From: Dyella lipolytica
Lineage (GTDB): Bacteria; Pseudomonadota; Gammaproteobacteria; Xanthomonadales; Rhodanobacteraceae
DNA length: 64,000 nucleotides
Assembly: GCF_030160075.1 (NCBI RefSeq)
Contig: NZ_BSNQ01000003.1
Location: 1,734,328-1,798,327 of the forward strand
Direction: 5' to 3'
Of this stretch, positions 36,881 through 46,475 are shown piece by piece. The notes below the pieces were generated by a model. The model did no database searches. It saw only the letters and a list, made by a program, of their open reading frames with translations, and was not told the DNA's origin. The position numbers and the translations under genes are program-made. How positions within the stretch are numbered: position 1 is the first letter of the stretch; every line of letters starts with the position of its first letter.

Positions 36881-37969
36881 TCACGCGTCGTCTTCGACGA
36901 ACAACACGCGACGCGTCATGCCGCAGGTAAGGTCGTAGCTGATCGTACCCGACTGCGCAGCGACGATCTCTACCGGCAATTCCGGCCCCCACAGCACGAC
37001 GCGATCACCGACTTTTGCCTCCGGCGCATCGCGCAGATCGAGCGTGATGAGATCCATCGACACACGTCCGATCAATGGCACGCACCGGTTGCCGACTCGT
37101 ACCGGCGTGCCGGCAGCGGCGCTGCGAGGATAACCGTCGCCATAACCGACGGCGGCAACGCCGACCGGCATGTCTTCGGGGCATTCCCACAGGCCGTTGT
37201 AGCCGATGCGCTCACCGCGTCCGATGGTGTTGATGGCGATCAAGCGAGTAGACAGCGTCATCGCCGCTCGAAAGCCGAAATCCGCACCGCTCTTGCCGTC
37301 CACCACGGAGAGTCCGTAAAGCATTCCACCGGTGCGCACCCAGTCCGCGCGTGCATCGGGCCAGCCCAGCACTGCGGCAGAGTTGGCGAGCGAACGCGGC
37401 CCGGACAGGCCGTATGTCGCGTTGCGAAAGCGTTCGATTTGCTGCCGTGTGCGCTCGCCGTCAAACACTTCCGATTCCGCGAAATGCGTCATCAGGCCGA
37501 TATCTGGATCGATGCCGGGCATCGTCGCCAGTTGTGCATGTACGGTCGCCGCGCGTTCGGGTGCGAAACCGAGCCGATGCATGCCGCTATCGATCTTCAT
37601 CCATACGCGCAGCCGTCCGCGCGTAGGCGATGTCTCGGATAGCCAATGCAACTGGCTTTCGTGATGAATCGCTGCATCGAGACCTAGACGCTGCATCTCG
37701 GCAATATCGCCAGCCTGGTCCGGGCCGGACAGCACTACGATGCGCTGTCGATGGCCGGCGGCGCGCAGCCGCAAACCGTCGCCAAGCGATGCAACCGCGA
37801 ACGCATCGGCAGCGCCGTCCAAGGCACGCGCAACACGTTCCAGACCATGCCCATAGGCATCGGCCTTGACCACGGCCATGACTTTGGCCGGCGCGGCCAG
37901 CTCCCTGATCCGCTCGAGGTTGTGGCGCAGCGCGCCGAGATGAATGGTAGCGACGGTAGTACGGCTCAT
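36881..37969 (-). CDS. alr: Alanine racemase
   Basis: Alr (362 residues) makes D-alanine for peptidoglycan. The PLP lysine is Lys35 in VVKADAYGHG and the catalytic Tyr lies in GERIGYNGLW. The start at ATG 37969 has AGGACC just upstream. It lies between dnaB and radA on the same strand. The 164-bp gap to dnaB shows no gene or terminator. Confidence 0.96.
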   Translation of the reverse strand: MSRTTVATIHLGALRHNLERIRELAAPAKVMAVVKADAYGHGLERVARALDGAADAFAVASLGDGLRLRAAGHRQRIVVLSGPDQAGDIAEMQRLGLDAAIHHESQLHWLSETSPTRGRLRVWMKIDSGMHRLGFAPERAATVHAQLATMPGIDPDIGLMTHFAESEVFDGERTRQQIERFRNATYGLSGPRSLANSAAVLGWPDARADWVRTGGMLYGLSVVDGKSGADFGFRAAMTLSTRLIAINTIGRGERIGYNGLWECPEDMPVGVAAVGYGDGYPRSAAAGTPVRVGNRCVPLIGRVSMDLITLDLRDAPEAKVGDRVVLWGPELPVEIVAAQSGTISYDLTCGMTRRVLFVEDDA

Positions 37970-38133
37970 GGTCCTGGCTTGTTCAAAACCAGCGCTTCCG
38001 AAACGCGAAAGCGCATACGAGCGACGAGCCGGAGGCCCATGCCCACTGAATCATAGGGTAGCGGTTACCGGACTGTAGATCAGGGCAATGCGATGGCAAA
38101 GCGCAGGCAACATCGCCAGATGAAGGCTGACGC

Positions 38134-39525
38134 TTAGAAATGCCCGACGTAGCTGTCCGGGCTGTAGTTCTCGAACTTGGTGTAGTGGCCAAGGAAGGTC
38201 AGCTTCACCATATCGGTCGGGCCGTTACGCTGCTTGCCGATAATGATCTCGGCCAGGCCTTTATCCGGCGATTCCTTGTTGTAGTAGTCGTCGCGATAGA
38301 TGAACATGATCACGTCGGCATCCTGTTCGATAGCGCCCGATTCGCGCAGGTCCGACATCATCGGCCGTTTATCCGCGCGCTGTTCCAGCGAGCGGTTCAA
38401 CTGGGAAAGCGCGATCACCGGCACATTGAGTTCTTTCGCCAGGCCCTTTAGCGAACGCGAGATTTCCGAGATTTCGGTCGCGCGATTTTCCTTGTTGCCC
38501 GGCACCTGCATCAGCTGCAGGTAGTCGATCACAATCAGTCCCAGACCGCCGTGTTCGCGGTGCAGACGACGCGCTCGGGAGCGCAGTTCCACCGGCGACA
38601 GGCCGGGTGTGTCGTCAATGAAAATCTTCGCCTCGGACAGCAGCGCGATCGCATTGGTGACGCGCGGCCAGTCTTCTTCGGCCAAATCGCCATTGCGCAA
38701 GTGCTGCTGATGGATGCGGCCCACCGAGGAAATCAGACGGAACGCCAGCTGCGAAGCGGACATTTCCATCGAGAACACGGCGACCGGCTTTTTGGCGCGT
38801 AACGCTGCCGCCTCGGCAATGTTCAACGAAAACGCGGTTTTGCCCATAGACGGACGCGCTGCGACGATGATCAGATCCGAAGGCTGCAAACCCGAGGTGA
38901 GATTGTCCAGGTCAGTGAAACCGGTGGAGATGCCCGTGAGCTGGCCACGGTTCTGGTAGCGCTCATGCAGCAGACGGAAGGCATCCTTCACCGCTTCACG
39001 CATCGACACGGTGTCTTTGCGCCCACGTGCGCCGGATTCGGCGATGTGAAACACGCGCTGCTCGGCGCTTTCCAGCACCTCCTGCACGCCTTTACCTTCC
39101 GGTCGATAGCCGTCTTCGGTGATCGCGGTGCCTGCATCGATCAACTGGCGCAGCACGGATTTCTCGCGCACGATCTCCGCATAAGCGGCGATGTTCGCAG
39201 CACTCGGCGTGGCATTGGCCAGCTCCACCAGATAGCTGGCGCCGCCTACCATCTCGGCCAGGCCGTTGGTCTCAAACCAATCGCCGAGTGTCACCGCATC
39301 ACACGGCATGCCCTTGTTGGCCAGCTCGCTGATGGCGCGCCAGATCAGCCGATGATCCTTGCGATAGAAATCCTGCTCACCCAGCTTGTCGGCGACCTTG
39401 TCCAGCGCATCCGCGGCCAGCATCAGGCCGCCGAGCACGGCCTGTTCCGCATCGATGGAATGCGGCGGCACGCGTAGGGCTTCGATGGCGCTGTTGTTGG
39501 ATTTACGCTCAGGTACAAAGGACAT
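38134..39525 (-). CDS. dnaB: Replicative DNA helicase DnaB
   Basis: DnaB (463 residues) is the hexameric fork helicase. The N-terminal primase-interacting domain (PPHSIDAEQAVLGGLML) is followed by the RecA-like domain with Walker A ARPSMGKTAF, a DYLQLMQ block and SQLNRSLEQRADKRP. There is no intein. ATG 39525 has CAGGGA at good distance; ATG 39531 is too close to it. It follows rpsF-rpsR-rplI as in many proteobacteria, but a hairpin terminator stands between. Confidence 0.97.
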   Translation of the reverse strand: MSFVPERKSNNSAIEALRVPPHSIDAEQAVLGGLMLAADALDKVADKLGEQDFYRKDHRLIWRAISELANKGMPCDAVTLGDWFETNGLAEMVGGASYLVELANATPSAANIAAYAEIVREKSVLRQLIDAGTAITEDGYRPEGKGVQEVLESAEQRVFHIAESGARGRKDTVSMREAVKDAFRLLHERYQNRGQLTGISTGFTDLDNLTSGLQPSDLIIVAARPSMGKTAFSLNIAEAAALRAKKPVAVFSMEMSASQLAFRLISSVGRIHQQHLRNGDLAEEDWPRVTNAIALLSEAKIFIDDTPGLSPVELRSRARRLHREHGGLGLIVIDYLQLMQVPGNKENRATEISEISRSLKGLAKELNVPVIALSQLNRSLEQRADKRPMMSDLRESGAIEQDADVIMFIYRDDYYNKESPDKGLAEIIIGKQRNGPTDMVKLTFLGHYTKFENYSPDSYVGHF

Positions 39526-39685
39526 GGACATTCCCTGTAGCAAGGAAAGGCGCACAGACCGCATCGGCAGGCACGGCTAGTGAGCATACGCAACAGCGTC
39601 TCAGACGGTAAGACAACAAGTCTGTGGCAATGCTGTGGATATGTTGTGAACGGGCGTGGATAAAAACGCCCCCGCCTCATCGCGA

Positions 39686-39713
39686 AAACAAACGGGCGCC
39701 ATATGGCGCCCGT
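39686..39713 (-). terminator. Terminator of the rpsF-rpsR-rplI operon
   Basis: On the minus strand ACGGGCGCC / GGCGCCCGT (9 bp, loop ATAT) is followed by TTGTTTTC. It lies 30 bp after the rplI stop. The remaining 160 bp to dnaB probably hold the dnaB promoter. Confidence 0.8.
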
Positions 39714-39742
39714 CTGTATCCATCCAAAGATGGCGTAGCGGC

Positions 39743-40192
39743 TTACTTCTCGCCGACCACGATCACCTTGACGGTGTTCTGCACGTCGGCGTGCAGAGCG
39801 ATCAGCACATCGAATTCGCCGATGTGGCGGATCGGGCCTTCGCCCTGGATCACTTCACCCTTATGGATGTCGTGGCCCGCGGCTTGCAGCGCATCGGCGA
39901 TCTCGCGCGGACCGACCGAGCCATACAGCTTGCCTTCTGGGCTGGCGTTGGCGGAGATGGTCACCGACACGTCGACCAGCTTGGCCTTGCGCGACTCGGC
40001 GTCGGTCAACAGCTTGTTGGCCTTGGCTTCGTATTCGGCGCGACGGGCTTCGAACGCGGCGAGGTTTTCGGCGTTCACGCGCACGGCCTTGCCCTGCGGC
40101 AGCAGGTAGTTGCGGCCGTAGCCCGGCTTCACCTTGACCTTGTCGCCGAGGTTACCGAGGTTGCGCACTTTCTCGAGAAGAATGAGTTCCAT
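39743..40192 (-). CDS. rplI: 50S ribosomal protein L9
   Basis: L9 (149 residues) shows the N-terminal [36 protein letters not shown]-type RNA-binding domain, the long connecting helix (about 45-75) and the C-terminal domain. It is 140 bp downstream of rpsR, an unusually wide gap filled by two hairpins. Confidence 0.97.
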   Translation of the reverse strand: MELILLEKVRNLGNLGDKVKVKPGYGRNYLLPQGKAVRVNAENLAAFEARRAEYEAKANKLLTDAESRKAKLVDVSVTISANASPEGKLYGSVGPREIADALQAAGHDIHKGEVIQGEGPIRHIGEFDVLIALHADVQNTVKVIVVGEK

Positions 40193-40260
40193 GGTGGTTC
40201 CTTAAATTCGTTAGCACCGGTGTGGCCCAGCGCAGCCGTGGACGGTTGTCCGAAGTGTTA

Positions 40261-40322
40261 CCCCTCTCCTGCTAAACGAGGAGAGGGTTGGAGCACGCCC
40301 TTCTCCCGCAAAGGAGAAGGGC
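40261..40322. repeat. Two tandem hairpins (REP-like) between rpsR and rplI
   Basis: CCCTCTCCT / AGGAGAGGG (40262-40270, 40279-40287) is followed 9 bases later by GCCCTTCTCC / GGAGAAGGGC (40297-40306, 40313-40322). The arms are related in sequence (CCCTTCTCC against CCCTCTCCT). Such CT-rich palindromes are often dispersed in Xanthomonadales intergenic DNA. They could set different expression of rplI and rpsR. Confidence 0.6.
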
Positions 40323-40332
40323 TCACGATCGA

Positions 40333-40563
40333 TTAAACGTCGTGGTTGTCGGTGTACGGCAGCAGCGCCAGGAAGCGTGCGCGCTTGATGGCCGTGGCCA
40401 GCTGACGCTGGTAACGAGCCTTGGTGCCGGTGATGCGGCTGGGAACGATCTTGCCGTTCTCAGTGATGTACTGGCGCAACGTGTTGAGATCCTTGTAGTC
40501 GATCTCTTTGACGTTTTCAGCCGTGAAACGGCAGAACTTGCGGCGGCGGAAGAACTTGGACAT
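40333..40563 (-). CDS. rpsR: 30S ribosomal protein S18
   Basis: S18 (76 residues) begins [16 protein letters not shown] and has [18 protein letters not shown], the family core. It follows rpsF after 14 bp. It pairs with S6 in the platform of the small subunit. Confidence 0.97.
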   Translation of the reverse strand: MSKFFRRRKFCRFTAENVKEIDYKDLNTLRQYITENGKIVPSRITGTKARYQRQLATAIKRARFLALLPYTDNHDV

Positions 40564-40577
40564 GGCTTGGGCTCCTA

Positions 40578-41006
40578 TCAGTCTTCGATTTCAACGTCGT
40601 CGCTATCGGCGCGACCCACGCGGCGGTCATCGCCATCGGAATCGTCGTCACGGCGGCGCGAGGACTTGGCGTCATCCTTTTCCTTGCTCTTAAGGATGAA
40701 GGACTGCTCGGTATCGGCCTCGTCGCGCTTGACCACCAGGTGGCGCAGCACGGCGTCGTTGAAGCGGAAGCCCGACTCCAGTTCGTTCAGCGCGTTCTGG
40801 CTCACTTCGATGTTGAGCATGACGTAGTGAGCCTTGGCCAGGTTCACGATCGGGTACGCCAGCTGGCGGCGGCCCCAGTCTTCCAGGCGGTGGATCTTGC
40901 CGCCGTCGGCCGTGATCAGCGATTTGTAACGCTCGATCATCGCCGGAACCTGCTCGCTCTGGTCAGGGTGGACCAGAAACACTACTTCGTAATGACGCAA
41001 GGTCAT
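40578..41006 (-). CDS. rpsF: 30S ribosomal protein S6
   Basis: S6 (142 residues) begins [19 protein letters not shown], with the RRLAYPI-type core ([10 protein letters not shown]) at about 67-76. The C-terminal 45 residues are strongly charged (Lys/Asp/Glu/Arg), longer than the usual tail. AAGGAG precedes the start. It is the first gene of the operon. Confidence 0.97.
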   Translation of the reverse strand: MTLRHYEVVFLVHPDQSEQVPAMIERYKSLITADGGKIHRLEDWGRRQLAYPIVNLAKAHYVMLNIEVSQNALNELESGFRFNDAVLRHLVVKRDEADTEQSFILKSKEKDDAKSSRRRDDDSDGDDRRVGRADSDDVEIED

Positions 41007-41189
41007 TGGGAAAACTCCTTATGGATGCGACCCTTACGGGCCTCGCAGCCTCCCGCGGATACGGTGAGGCAAGAGACTGCCTATGCCCTTAGGGGTATAG
41101 ACAGAAGCGGAATTCTAAGTGAAATCAATCAATCAGCGCAAGTAGCTGATCTGAATGGATTTGGGCGGAAATATGCTGATGGACCGTGC

Positions 41190-41516
41190 TCAGCCGACGG
41201 TAAAGCTTTCCCCGCAGCCACATTCCCCGGTCGCATTGGGGTTGTGGAACACGAAACTGGCATTGAGCCCCTGGCGCTGGAAATCGATCACGGTGCCGTC
41301 GACAAGAGCCAGGCTCTTGGTATCGACGATCACCGGCACGCCATCGATCTGGAACGTCTGATCGTCGCTGCTCACGGTATCGGCGAGATCCACCACATAG
41401 GCGAATCCCGAACAGCCGGTACGTTTCACGCCGAAACGAACACCCGCGGCCGCGGGCGTCTGTGCCAGGAACTGACGCATGCGTTGACTGGCGGAGGCGG
41501 TAATGGAAATAGTCAT
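41190..41516 (-). CDS. iscA: IscA-type Fe-S carrier protein
   Basis: This 108-residue A-type carrier has the three cluster cysteines in RTGCSGFAYVVDL and ECGCGESF. The sequence is closer to IscA than to ErpA (GVKRTGCSGFAY, GLNASFVFHNPNA). The start is ATG 41516; a second ATG at 41537 would add seven residues. Neither has a strong ribosome site. It stands alone, divergent from asnS, without other isc genes; sufE at 17.8 kb suggests SUF is the main machinery. Confidence 0.9.
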   Translation of the reverse strand: MTISITASASQRMRQFLAQTPAAAGVRFGVKRTGCSGFAYVVDLADTVSSDDQTFQIDGVPVIVDTKSLALVDGTVIDFQRQGLNASFVFHNPNATGECGCGESFTVG

Positions 41517-41624
41517 AAAGGTCAGCACTTCCTGCATGTCGCAGTGCAGGCAACGGCTACATTATCATGCCCGCTTGCCTTAACGCCCTACATACATGGG
41601 CGCCTCTCCTAGGAGTTTCAATCC

Positions 41625-43025
41625 ATGACGGTGGTCAGCGTCAAACAGGCTCTTTCCGGCAAACTCGACGCCGGTAGCAAGGTGACAGTCCGCGGCTGGG
41701 TACGCACCCGCCGCGACTCCAAAGCGGGCCTGTCGTTTGTAAATGTTACCGATGGCTCCTGCTTCGATCCGATTCAGGCCGTAGTGCCGGCTACTGTGGG
41801 TAACTACGAGAGCGAGGTGAAACATCTCACCGCCGGCGCCGGCGTGATCGTCACCGGTACGCTGGTGCCTTCGCAAGGCAAGGGCCAGGCGTTCGAAATC
41901 CAAGCCGACAGCGTGGCCGTTACCGGCTTGGTCGACGATCCGGAAACCTACCCGATCCAGCCCAAGCAACACTCGATGGAATTCCTGCGCGAGGTCGCCC
42001 ACTTACGTCCGCGCACCAACCTGTTCGGAGCCGTCACGCGTGTGCGCCACACGATGATGATGGCTATCCATCGTCATCTCACCGAGCAGGGCTTCTTCTG
42101 GATCAACACGCCGATCATCACCACCTCGGATGCCGAGGGCGCTGGCGATATGTTCCGTTTGTCCACGCTGGACCTGGCCAATCTGCCGCGCGACGAGAAA
42201 GGCAAGATCGATTTCCGCAAGGATTTCTTCGGCCGCGAAGCCTTCCTCACCGTGTCCGGTCAGCTCAACGTCGAAGCCTACGCATTGGCGATGAGCAAGG
42301 TGTACACCTTCGGCCCGACCTTCCGCGCCGAAAACTCCAACACGCCGCGCCATCTGGCCGAGTTCTGGATGGTGGAACCGGAAATCGCCTTTGCCGATCT
42401 CGCTGCCGATGCGGATTGTGCGGAAGCGTTCCTCAAGGCGATCTTCAAAGCGGTGCTCGAAGAATGCGCTGACGACATGGCATTTTTCGCCGAGCGAGTA
42501 CTGCCAGAAGCCATCAGCAGGCTGGAAACCTTTATCGCCCAGCCGTTCGAACGCATCAATTACACCGATGCCATCGAGATCCTCAAAAAGTCCGGCCAGA
42601 AGTTCGACTTCCCGGTTGCCTGGGGTGTGGATTTGCAAACGGAACACGAACGCTACCTGGCGGAGAAACACGTCGGCCGTCCGGTCGTAGTCATGAACTA
42701 CCCCGAGCAGATCAAAGCGTTCTATATGCGCCTCAACGACGACGAAAAAACCGTGGCGGCGATGGACGTGCTCGCGCCGGGCATCGGCGAAATCATCGGT
42801 GGCAGCCAGCGCGAGGAACGCCTGGATTACCTCGACCGCCGCATGGCCAAGTTTGGTCTCGATACCGCCACTTATGGCTGGTATCGTGACCTGCGTCGTT
42901 ATGGCACCGTACCCCATGCCGGCTTCGGCCTCGGTTTCGAACGCCTGCTGGTATACGTATGCGGGCTATCGAACATCCGCGATGCCATCCCCTATCCACG
43001 CGCGGCAGGGAGTGCCGAATTCTGA
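41625..43025 (+). CDS. asnS: Asparaginyl-tRNA synthetase
   Basis: AsnRS (466 residues) charges tRNA-Asn. It has an OB-fold anticodon domain (about 15-100, [14 protein letters not shown]) and a class II core with motif 2 ([22 protein letters not shown]) and motif 3 ([13 protein letters not shown]). TAGGAG precedes ATG 41625. It is the first gene of a tightly spaced plus-strand string that reaches 47569, so it may be co-transcribed with the aminomuconate genes. Confidence 0.97.
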   Translation: MTVVSVKQALSGKLDAGSKVTVRGWVRTRRDSKAGLSFVNVTDGSCFDPIQAVVPATVGNYESEVKHLTAGAGVIVTGTLVPSQGKGQAFEIQADSVAVTGLVDDPETYPIQPKQHSMEFLREVAHLRPRTNLFGAVTRVRHTMMMAIHRHLTEQGFFWINTPIITTSDAEGAGDMFRLSTLDLANLPRDEKGKIDFRKDFFGREAFLTVSGQLNVEAYALAMSKVYTFGPTFRAENSNTPRHLAEFWMVEPEIAFADLAADADCAEAFLKAIFKAVLEECADDMAFFAERVLPEAISRLETFIAQPFERINYTDAIEILKKSGQKFDFPVAWGVDLQTEHERYLAEKHVGRPVVVMNYPEQIKAFYMRLNDDEKTVAAMDVLAPGIGEIIGGSQREERLDYLDRRMAKFGLDTATYGWYRDLRRYGTVPHAGFGLGFERLLVYVCGLSNIRDAIPYPRAAGSAEF

Positions 43026-43037
43026 TCGATTTCCCCG

Positions 43038-43835
43038 ATGCGCCTTCGACTACTACTTACCGTTGTTCTCATGCTCCTGCTTGGCGCTTGCCATAGCGTC
43101 AAGCTGCCGTTGCCGACCACGCTGCTGCCGCAAAGTCCACCGCCCAAGACGTTGGCCGATGCGAAAAAACAGCTTGATCAGGCAACGCCTTGCTGTACGA
43201 GCTTTGCCGACTTCTCCTACCAGGACCGCCTGCCCTGGCGGCCGCAGCAATTTGTGCTCGGTAACGGCAGCCCCGTGGCGGCCATCAATGGCGTGCGCAG
43301 CTATTTTCTGAGTTTCGTACTGCCGGTCGATGCCAAGCTGCCCTACAAGGTCGCACTGAAGTCGGAACTCATCGGTCGCTCCGTGATGGGCTCCAGCTAT
43401 CTGTTCGCACCTAGCGTGGTGCAGCTCGATGATGCGTTTCAGCCGATCGATTCGCAGGACGTGAAACTGTGCGAATACATGGGCTGGAGCAACAGCGACA
43501 GCGGTGCGTTCGGCAGCGTCATCATCACCGACAAGCGCGCGCGTTACCTGGTGGTGTATAGCTCCGGCAAACAGCAATCGGACAACACGTACTGGGAACA
43601 ATCCGCCAGCACGTTCACCACGACGGGTAGCGGCAACACACCCGCAGCCGTTAGCACCGGCGGTAGCTACAAGATCCAGCATGGTCCCGACGGCACGGTC
43701 TGGGTCGGCATGATGGACAAACCCTATGCCGAAGCGGTGAATCGGGCCGTATGCGGCAAGGCCCCACAGGGCGATGGCCTGCTGCATTCCTTGCGCACGG
43801 ATCTTCCCGCCCATTTGAGTTGGAGCAGTCTTTGA
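43038..43835 (+). CDS. MalM-like lipoprotein
   Basis: This 265-residue lipoprotein has a signal sequence with lipobox LLLGAC at 13-18. The mature part has a short helix (ADAKKQLDQATPCC) and a beta-rich domain with FVLPVDAKLPYKVALKSE and YLFAPSVVQLD, resembling MalM, the periplasmic protein of the E. coli maltose operon. No maltose genes are near. It follows asnS after 12 bp. The function is unknown; the family resemblance is moderate. Confidence 0.7.
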   Translation: MRLRLLLTVVLMLLLGACHSVKLPLPTTLLPQSPPPKTLADAKKQLDQATPCCTSFADFSYQDRLPWRPQQFVLGNGSPVAAINGVRSYFLSFVLPVDAKLPYKVALKSELIGRSVMGSSYLFAPSVVQLDDAFQPIDSQDVKLCEYMGWSNSDSGAFGSVIITDKRARYLVVYSSGKQQSDNTYWEQSASTFTTTGSGNTPAAVSTGGSYKIQHGPDGTVWVGMMDKPYAEAVNRAVCGKAPQGDGLLHSLRTDLPAHLSWSSL

Positions 43836-44158
43836 TTCCGTTTGCGGTCTATATCGGATTGCTGCTGATCGGCCTCGTATGCTTCATCACGCACGCCGTA
43901 CTGCCGTTTCGCATTGCCAAGCGGCTGCGCGACGATTATCCGCAACACTGGAAAGTGATTGTTGACACGGGCAGCGGTCCGGCTGCGCATGGGCCGCAGT
44001 TGTGGCTGCGCATGCAACACGTGCTGCGCTCGCCGGCCATTGCCGCCATCGACGACGCAGCGATCACGCGCTTGTGGCGCATCTGGCGTTACATTCAGTG
44101 GGTAGCCTGGGCGTGCTGGGTCGCAGCGCTCGCCCTTCAATGGTTCAGCCGTCCCTAG
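43832..44158 (+). CDS. Small two-helix membrane protein, unknown
   Basis: I do not recognise this 108-residue protein. TTG 43832 overlaps the stop of the lipoprotein gene (TTGA) and has GGAG six bases upstream. One membrane segment lies at about 2-23 (FAVYIGLLLIGLVCFITHAV), a second at the end (YIQWVAWACWVAALALQWF), with a charged 60-residue middle (RLRDDYPQHWKVIVDTG). It resembles universal-stress-type inner-membrane accessory proteins only in layout. Confidence 0.65.
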   Translation: MIPFAVYIGLLLIGLVCFITHAVLPFRIAKRLRDDYPQHWKVIVDTGSGPAAHGPQLWLRMQHVLRSPAIAAIDDAAITRLWRIWRYIQWVAWACWVAALALQWFSRP

Positions 44159-44166
44159 GAGATCGC

Positions 44167-44958
44167 ATGGATTTGAACCTCAGCGGCCGTCACGCACTGG
44201 TGTGTGGCGCATCCCAAGGCATCGGCCGGGCGACCGCTATCGAATTGGCTGAGCTGGGGGCGGATGTCACGTTGCTGGCACGTTCAGCCGATCAGCTTGC
44301 GACCGTCGCCAACAGTCTGCCGTGCAAGCACTCTGCGCAACGCCACGACTGGCGCAGCGTCGATATGCAGGACACGAACGGTCTGCAGGCTATCGCTACC
44401 GAGATCGTCGCCGCTCGTCCGGTACAGATCCTCATCAACAATACCGGCGGTCCGCCCGGGGGACCTGCCCATAGCGCCGAAACGGCCGCTTTCGAAAGTA
44501 CATTCCGACAGCATTTGCTGGCCGGTCAGGTGCTGCTGCAAGCGGTGCTGCCCGGTATGCGCGACGGCGGTTATGGCCGGCTAGTCAATGTCATCTCCAC
44601 GTCGGTGAAGGAACCGATTCCCGGGCTTGGCGTCTCCAACACCGTCCGTGCCGCCGTGGCGGCCTGGGCGAAAACGCTGGCTGGCGAACTGGCCGCCGAC
44701 GGCATCACCGTCAACAACGTGCTGCCCGGCTATACCCGCACGGCGCGACTGGACGGCCTGCTGGCCGTGCAATCGAAAAAGAGCGGGCGCAGCGAGCGGG
44801 AGCTGGCGGAGGAAATGGCCGCCGCGGTTCCCGCGCGCCGTTTCGGTGAACCGGGCGAAGTGGCTGCGGTTATTGCATTCCTTTGCACACCCGCTGCCGC
44901 GTACGTCAACGGCGTAAGCATTGCGGTAGACGGCGGCCGCACACGGGCGCTGAGCTGA
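44167..44958 (+). CDS. Atypical short-chain dehydrogenase/reductase
   Basis: This 263-residue SDR has a Rossmann start CGASQGIGRATAIELAELG and NNTGGPPGG in place of the usual NNAG. The catalytic Tyr-x3-Lys is replaced: after VNVISTSVKEP comes GLGVSNTVRAAVAAWAK, with Asn and Arg where Tyr and Lys normally stand. A group of SDRs annotated as BKR-like shares this change. It ends with VNGVSIAVDGG. TAGGAG precedes the ATG. It is placed just before the aminomuconate semialdehyde dehydrogenase, so it may act on a pathway intermediate. Confidence 0.83.
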   Translation: MDLNLSGRHALVCGASQGIGRATAIELAELGADVTLLARSADQLATVANSLPCKHSAQRHDWRSVDMQDTNGLQAIATEIVAARPVQILINNTGGPPGGPAHSAETAAFESTFRQHLLAGQVLLQAVLPGMRDGGYGRLVNVISTSVKEPIPGLGVSNTVRAAVAAWAKTLAGELAADGITVNNVLPGYTRTARLDGLLAVQSKKSGRSERELAEEMAAAVPARRFGEPGEVAAVIAFLCTPAAAYVNGVSIAVDGGRTRALS

Positions 44959-45013
44959 TCCAATACGCGTGCGTTCGGTGCAATCGGGACGCGCAGGTTC
45001 TAAGCTTGCGCAG

Positions 45014-46465
45014 ATGCCAAGCACCCGCCTCGCCAATCTGATTGACGGCCGCCTGCAGGCGCCCCGGGACAACCACTGGCTCGACATCCACGAGCCAGCC
45101 ACCGGCGCAGTATTCGCGCAATGTCCCGATTCCACTCCCGCCGATGTCGAAGCGGCGGTACAGGCCGCGCAAAAGGCTGCGCCAGGATGGATGGCGACAC
45201 CTTCCGACGAACGTGCTCGCCTGCTCCATCGACTCGCCGATCTGATCGAAGCACGGCTCGATGAATTCGCCGCGCTCGAGTCGCGCGACAGCGGCAAGCC
45301 GGTGGCACTCGCCAGACGCCTGGATATTCCACGCGCCGTTTCCAACCTACGCTTTTTCGCTGCCGCGGTCATGGCCTGGGATAGCGAATCGCATGCGATG
45401 GAAACCGGTGCGATCAACTACACCCTGCGACGTCCTCTCGGCGTCGTCGGCTGCATCAGCCCGTGGAATCTGCCGTTGTACTTGTTCACGTGGAAGATCG
45501 CTCCCGCGCTAGCCAGCGGCAACGCGGTAGTCGCCAAGCCTTCCGAGATCACGCCCTGCACTGCTGCGCTGCTTGGCGAGCTGAGCATCGAAGCCGGATT
45601 TCCGCCGGGTGTGCTGAACATCGTGCATGGTCGCGGCCCAAACACCGGCCAGGCCATCGTGGAACATCCAGCCATCAAAGCCGTGTCCTTCACCGGGAGC
45701 ACGCGCACGGGCGCCAGCATTGCTACTGCCGCGGCACCGCATTTCAAGAAAGTATCGCTGGAGCTGGGCGGTAAGAATCCGGCCATCGTCTTCGCCGATG
45801 CCGAGCTTTCCGACGACAACCTCGACACCATCGTACGCTCCGGTTTCGCCAATCAGGGCGAGATCTGTCTGTGCGGTTCGCGCCTGTTGGTGCAACGCTC
45901 GATCTATGAAACGTTCCGAGAACGCTACCTTGCGCGCGTGAACGCCTTGCGAGTCGGCGATCCACAGGAATCGTCCAGTGACCTCGGCGCCCTGGTATCC
46001 CGCGAACATTTCGACAAAGTGATGCATTGCATCGCCCAGGCGCGTGACGAGGGCGGACGAATTCTTTCTGGCGGTCATGCCCTAACGCCGGCCGGCCGCT
46101 GTGCCTCGGGCTGGTTCGTCGCACCCACCGTCATCGATGGGTTGTCGAATGACACGCTCACCAATCAGCAGGAAATCTTCGGCCCCGTGGTCACGCTCAT
46201 ACCGTTTGATGACGAGGCCGAAGCGCTGGCCATCGCCAACGGCACCGGCTACGGCCTCGCCGCTTCGCTTTGGACCAGCGACCTGTCGCGTGCGCATCGC
46301 ATGGCCGCGCAACTGGAGTTCGGCATCGTATGGATCAACTGTTGGCTGCTGCGCGATCTGCGCACGCCGTTCGGCGGCAGCAAACAATCGGGCGTAGGTC
46401 GCGAAGGCGGCACAGAAGCGCTGCGGTTCTTTACTGAACCACGCAATATCTGCATTCGTTATTGA
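45014..46465 (+). CDS. 2-aminomuconate 6-semialdehyde dehydrogenase (ALDH8-type)
   Basis: This 483-residue NAD-dependent aldehyde dehydrogenase has Asn152 in PWNLPLY, Glu250 in LELGGKNP and catalytic Cys285 in GEICLCGSR. The short N-terminus and the family opening NLIDGRLQAP match enzymes that oxidise 2-aminomuconate or 2-hydroxymuconate semialdehyde. The ACMSD gene at 0.6 kb makes exactly this substrate and a Rid-type deaminase follows two genes later, which decides for aminomuconate. ATG 45014 lacks a good ribosome site; GTG 44969 is a less likely start. Confidence 0.85.
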   Translation: MPSTRLANLIDGRLQAPRDNHWLDIHEPATGAVFAQCPDSTPADVEAAVQAAQKAAPGWMATPSDERARLLHRLADLIEARLDEFAALESRDSGKPVALARRLDIPRAVSNLRFFAAAVMAWDSESHAMETGAINYTLRRPLGVVGCISPWNLPLYLFTWKIAPALASGNAVVAKPSEITPCTAALLGELSIEAGFPPGVLNIVHGRGPNTGQAIVEHPAIKAVSFTGSTRTGASIATAAAPHFKKVSLELGGKNPAIVFADAELSDDNLDTIVRSGFANQGEICLCGSRLLVQRSIYETFRERYLARVNALRVGDPQESSSDLGALVSREHFDKVMHCIAQARDEGGRILSGGHALTPAGRCASGWFVAPTVIDGLSNDTLTNQQEIFGPVVTLIPFDDEAEALAIANGTGYGLAASLWTSDLSRAHRMAAQLEFGIVWINCWLLRDLRTPFGGSKQSGVGREGGTEALRFFTEPRNICIRY

Positions 46466-46475
46466 GGGAAATACT

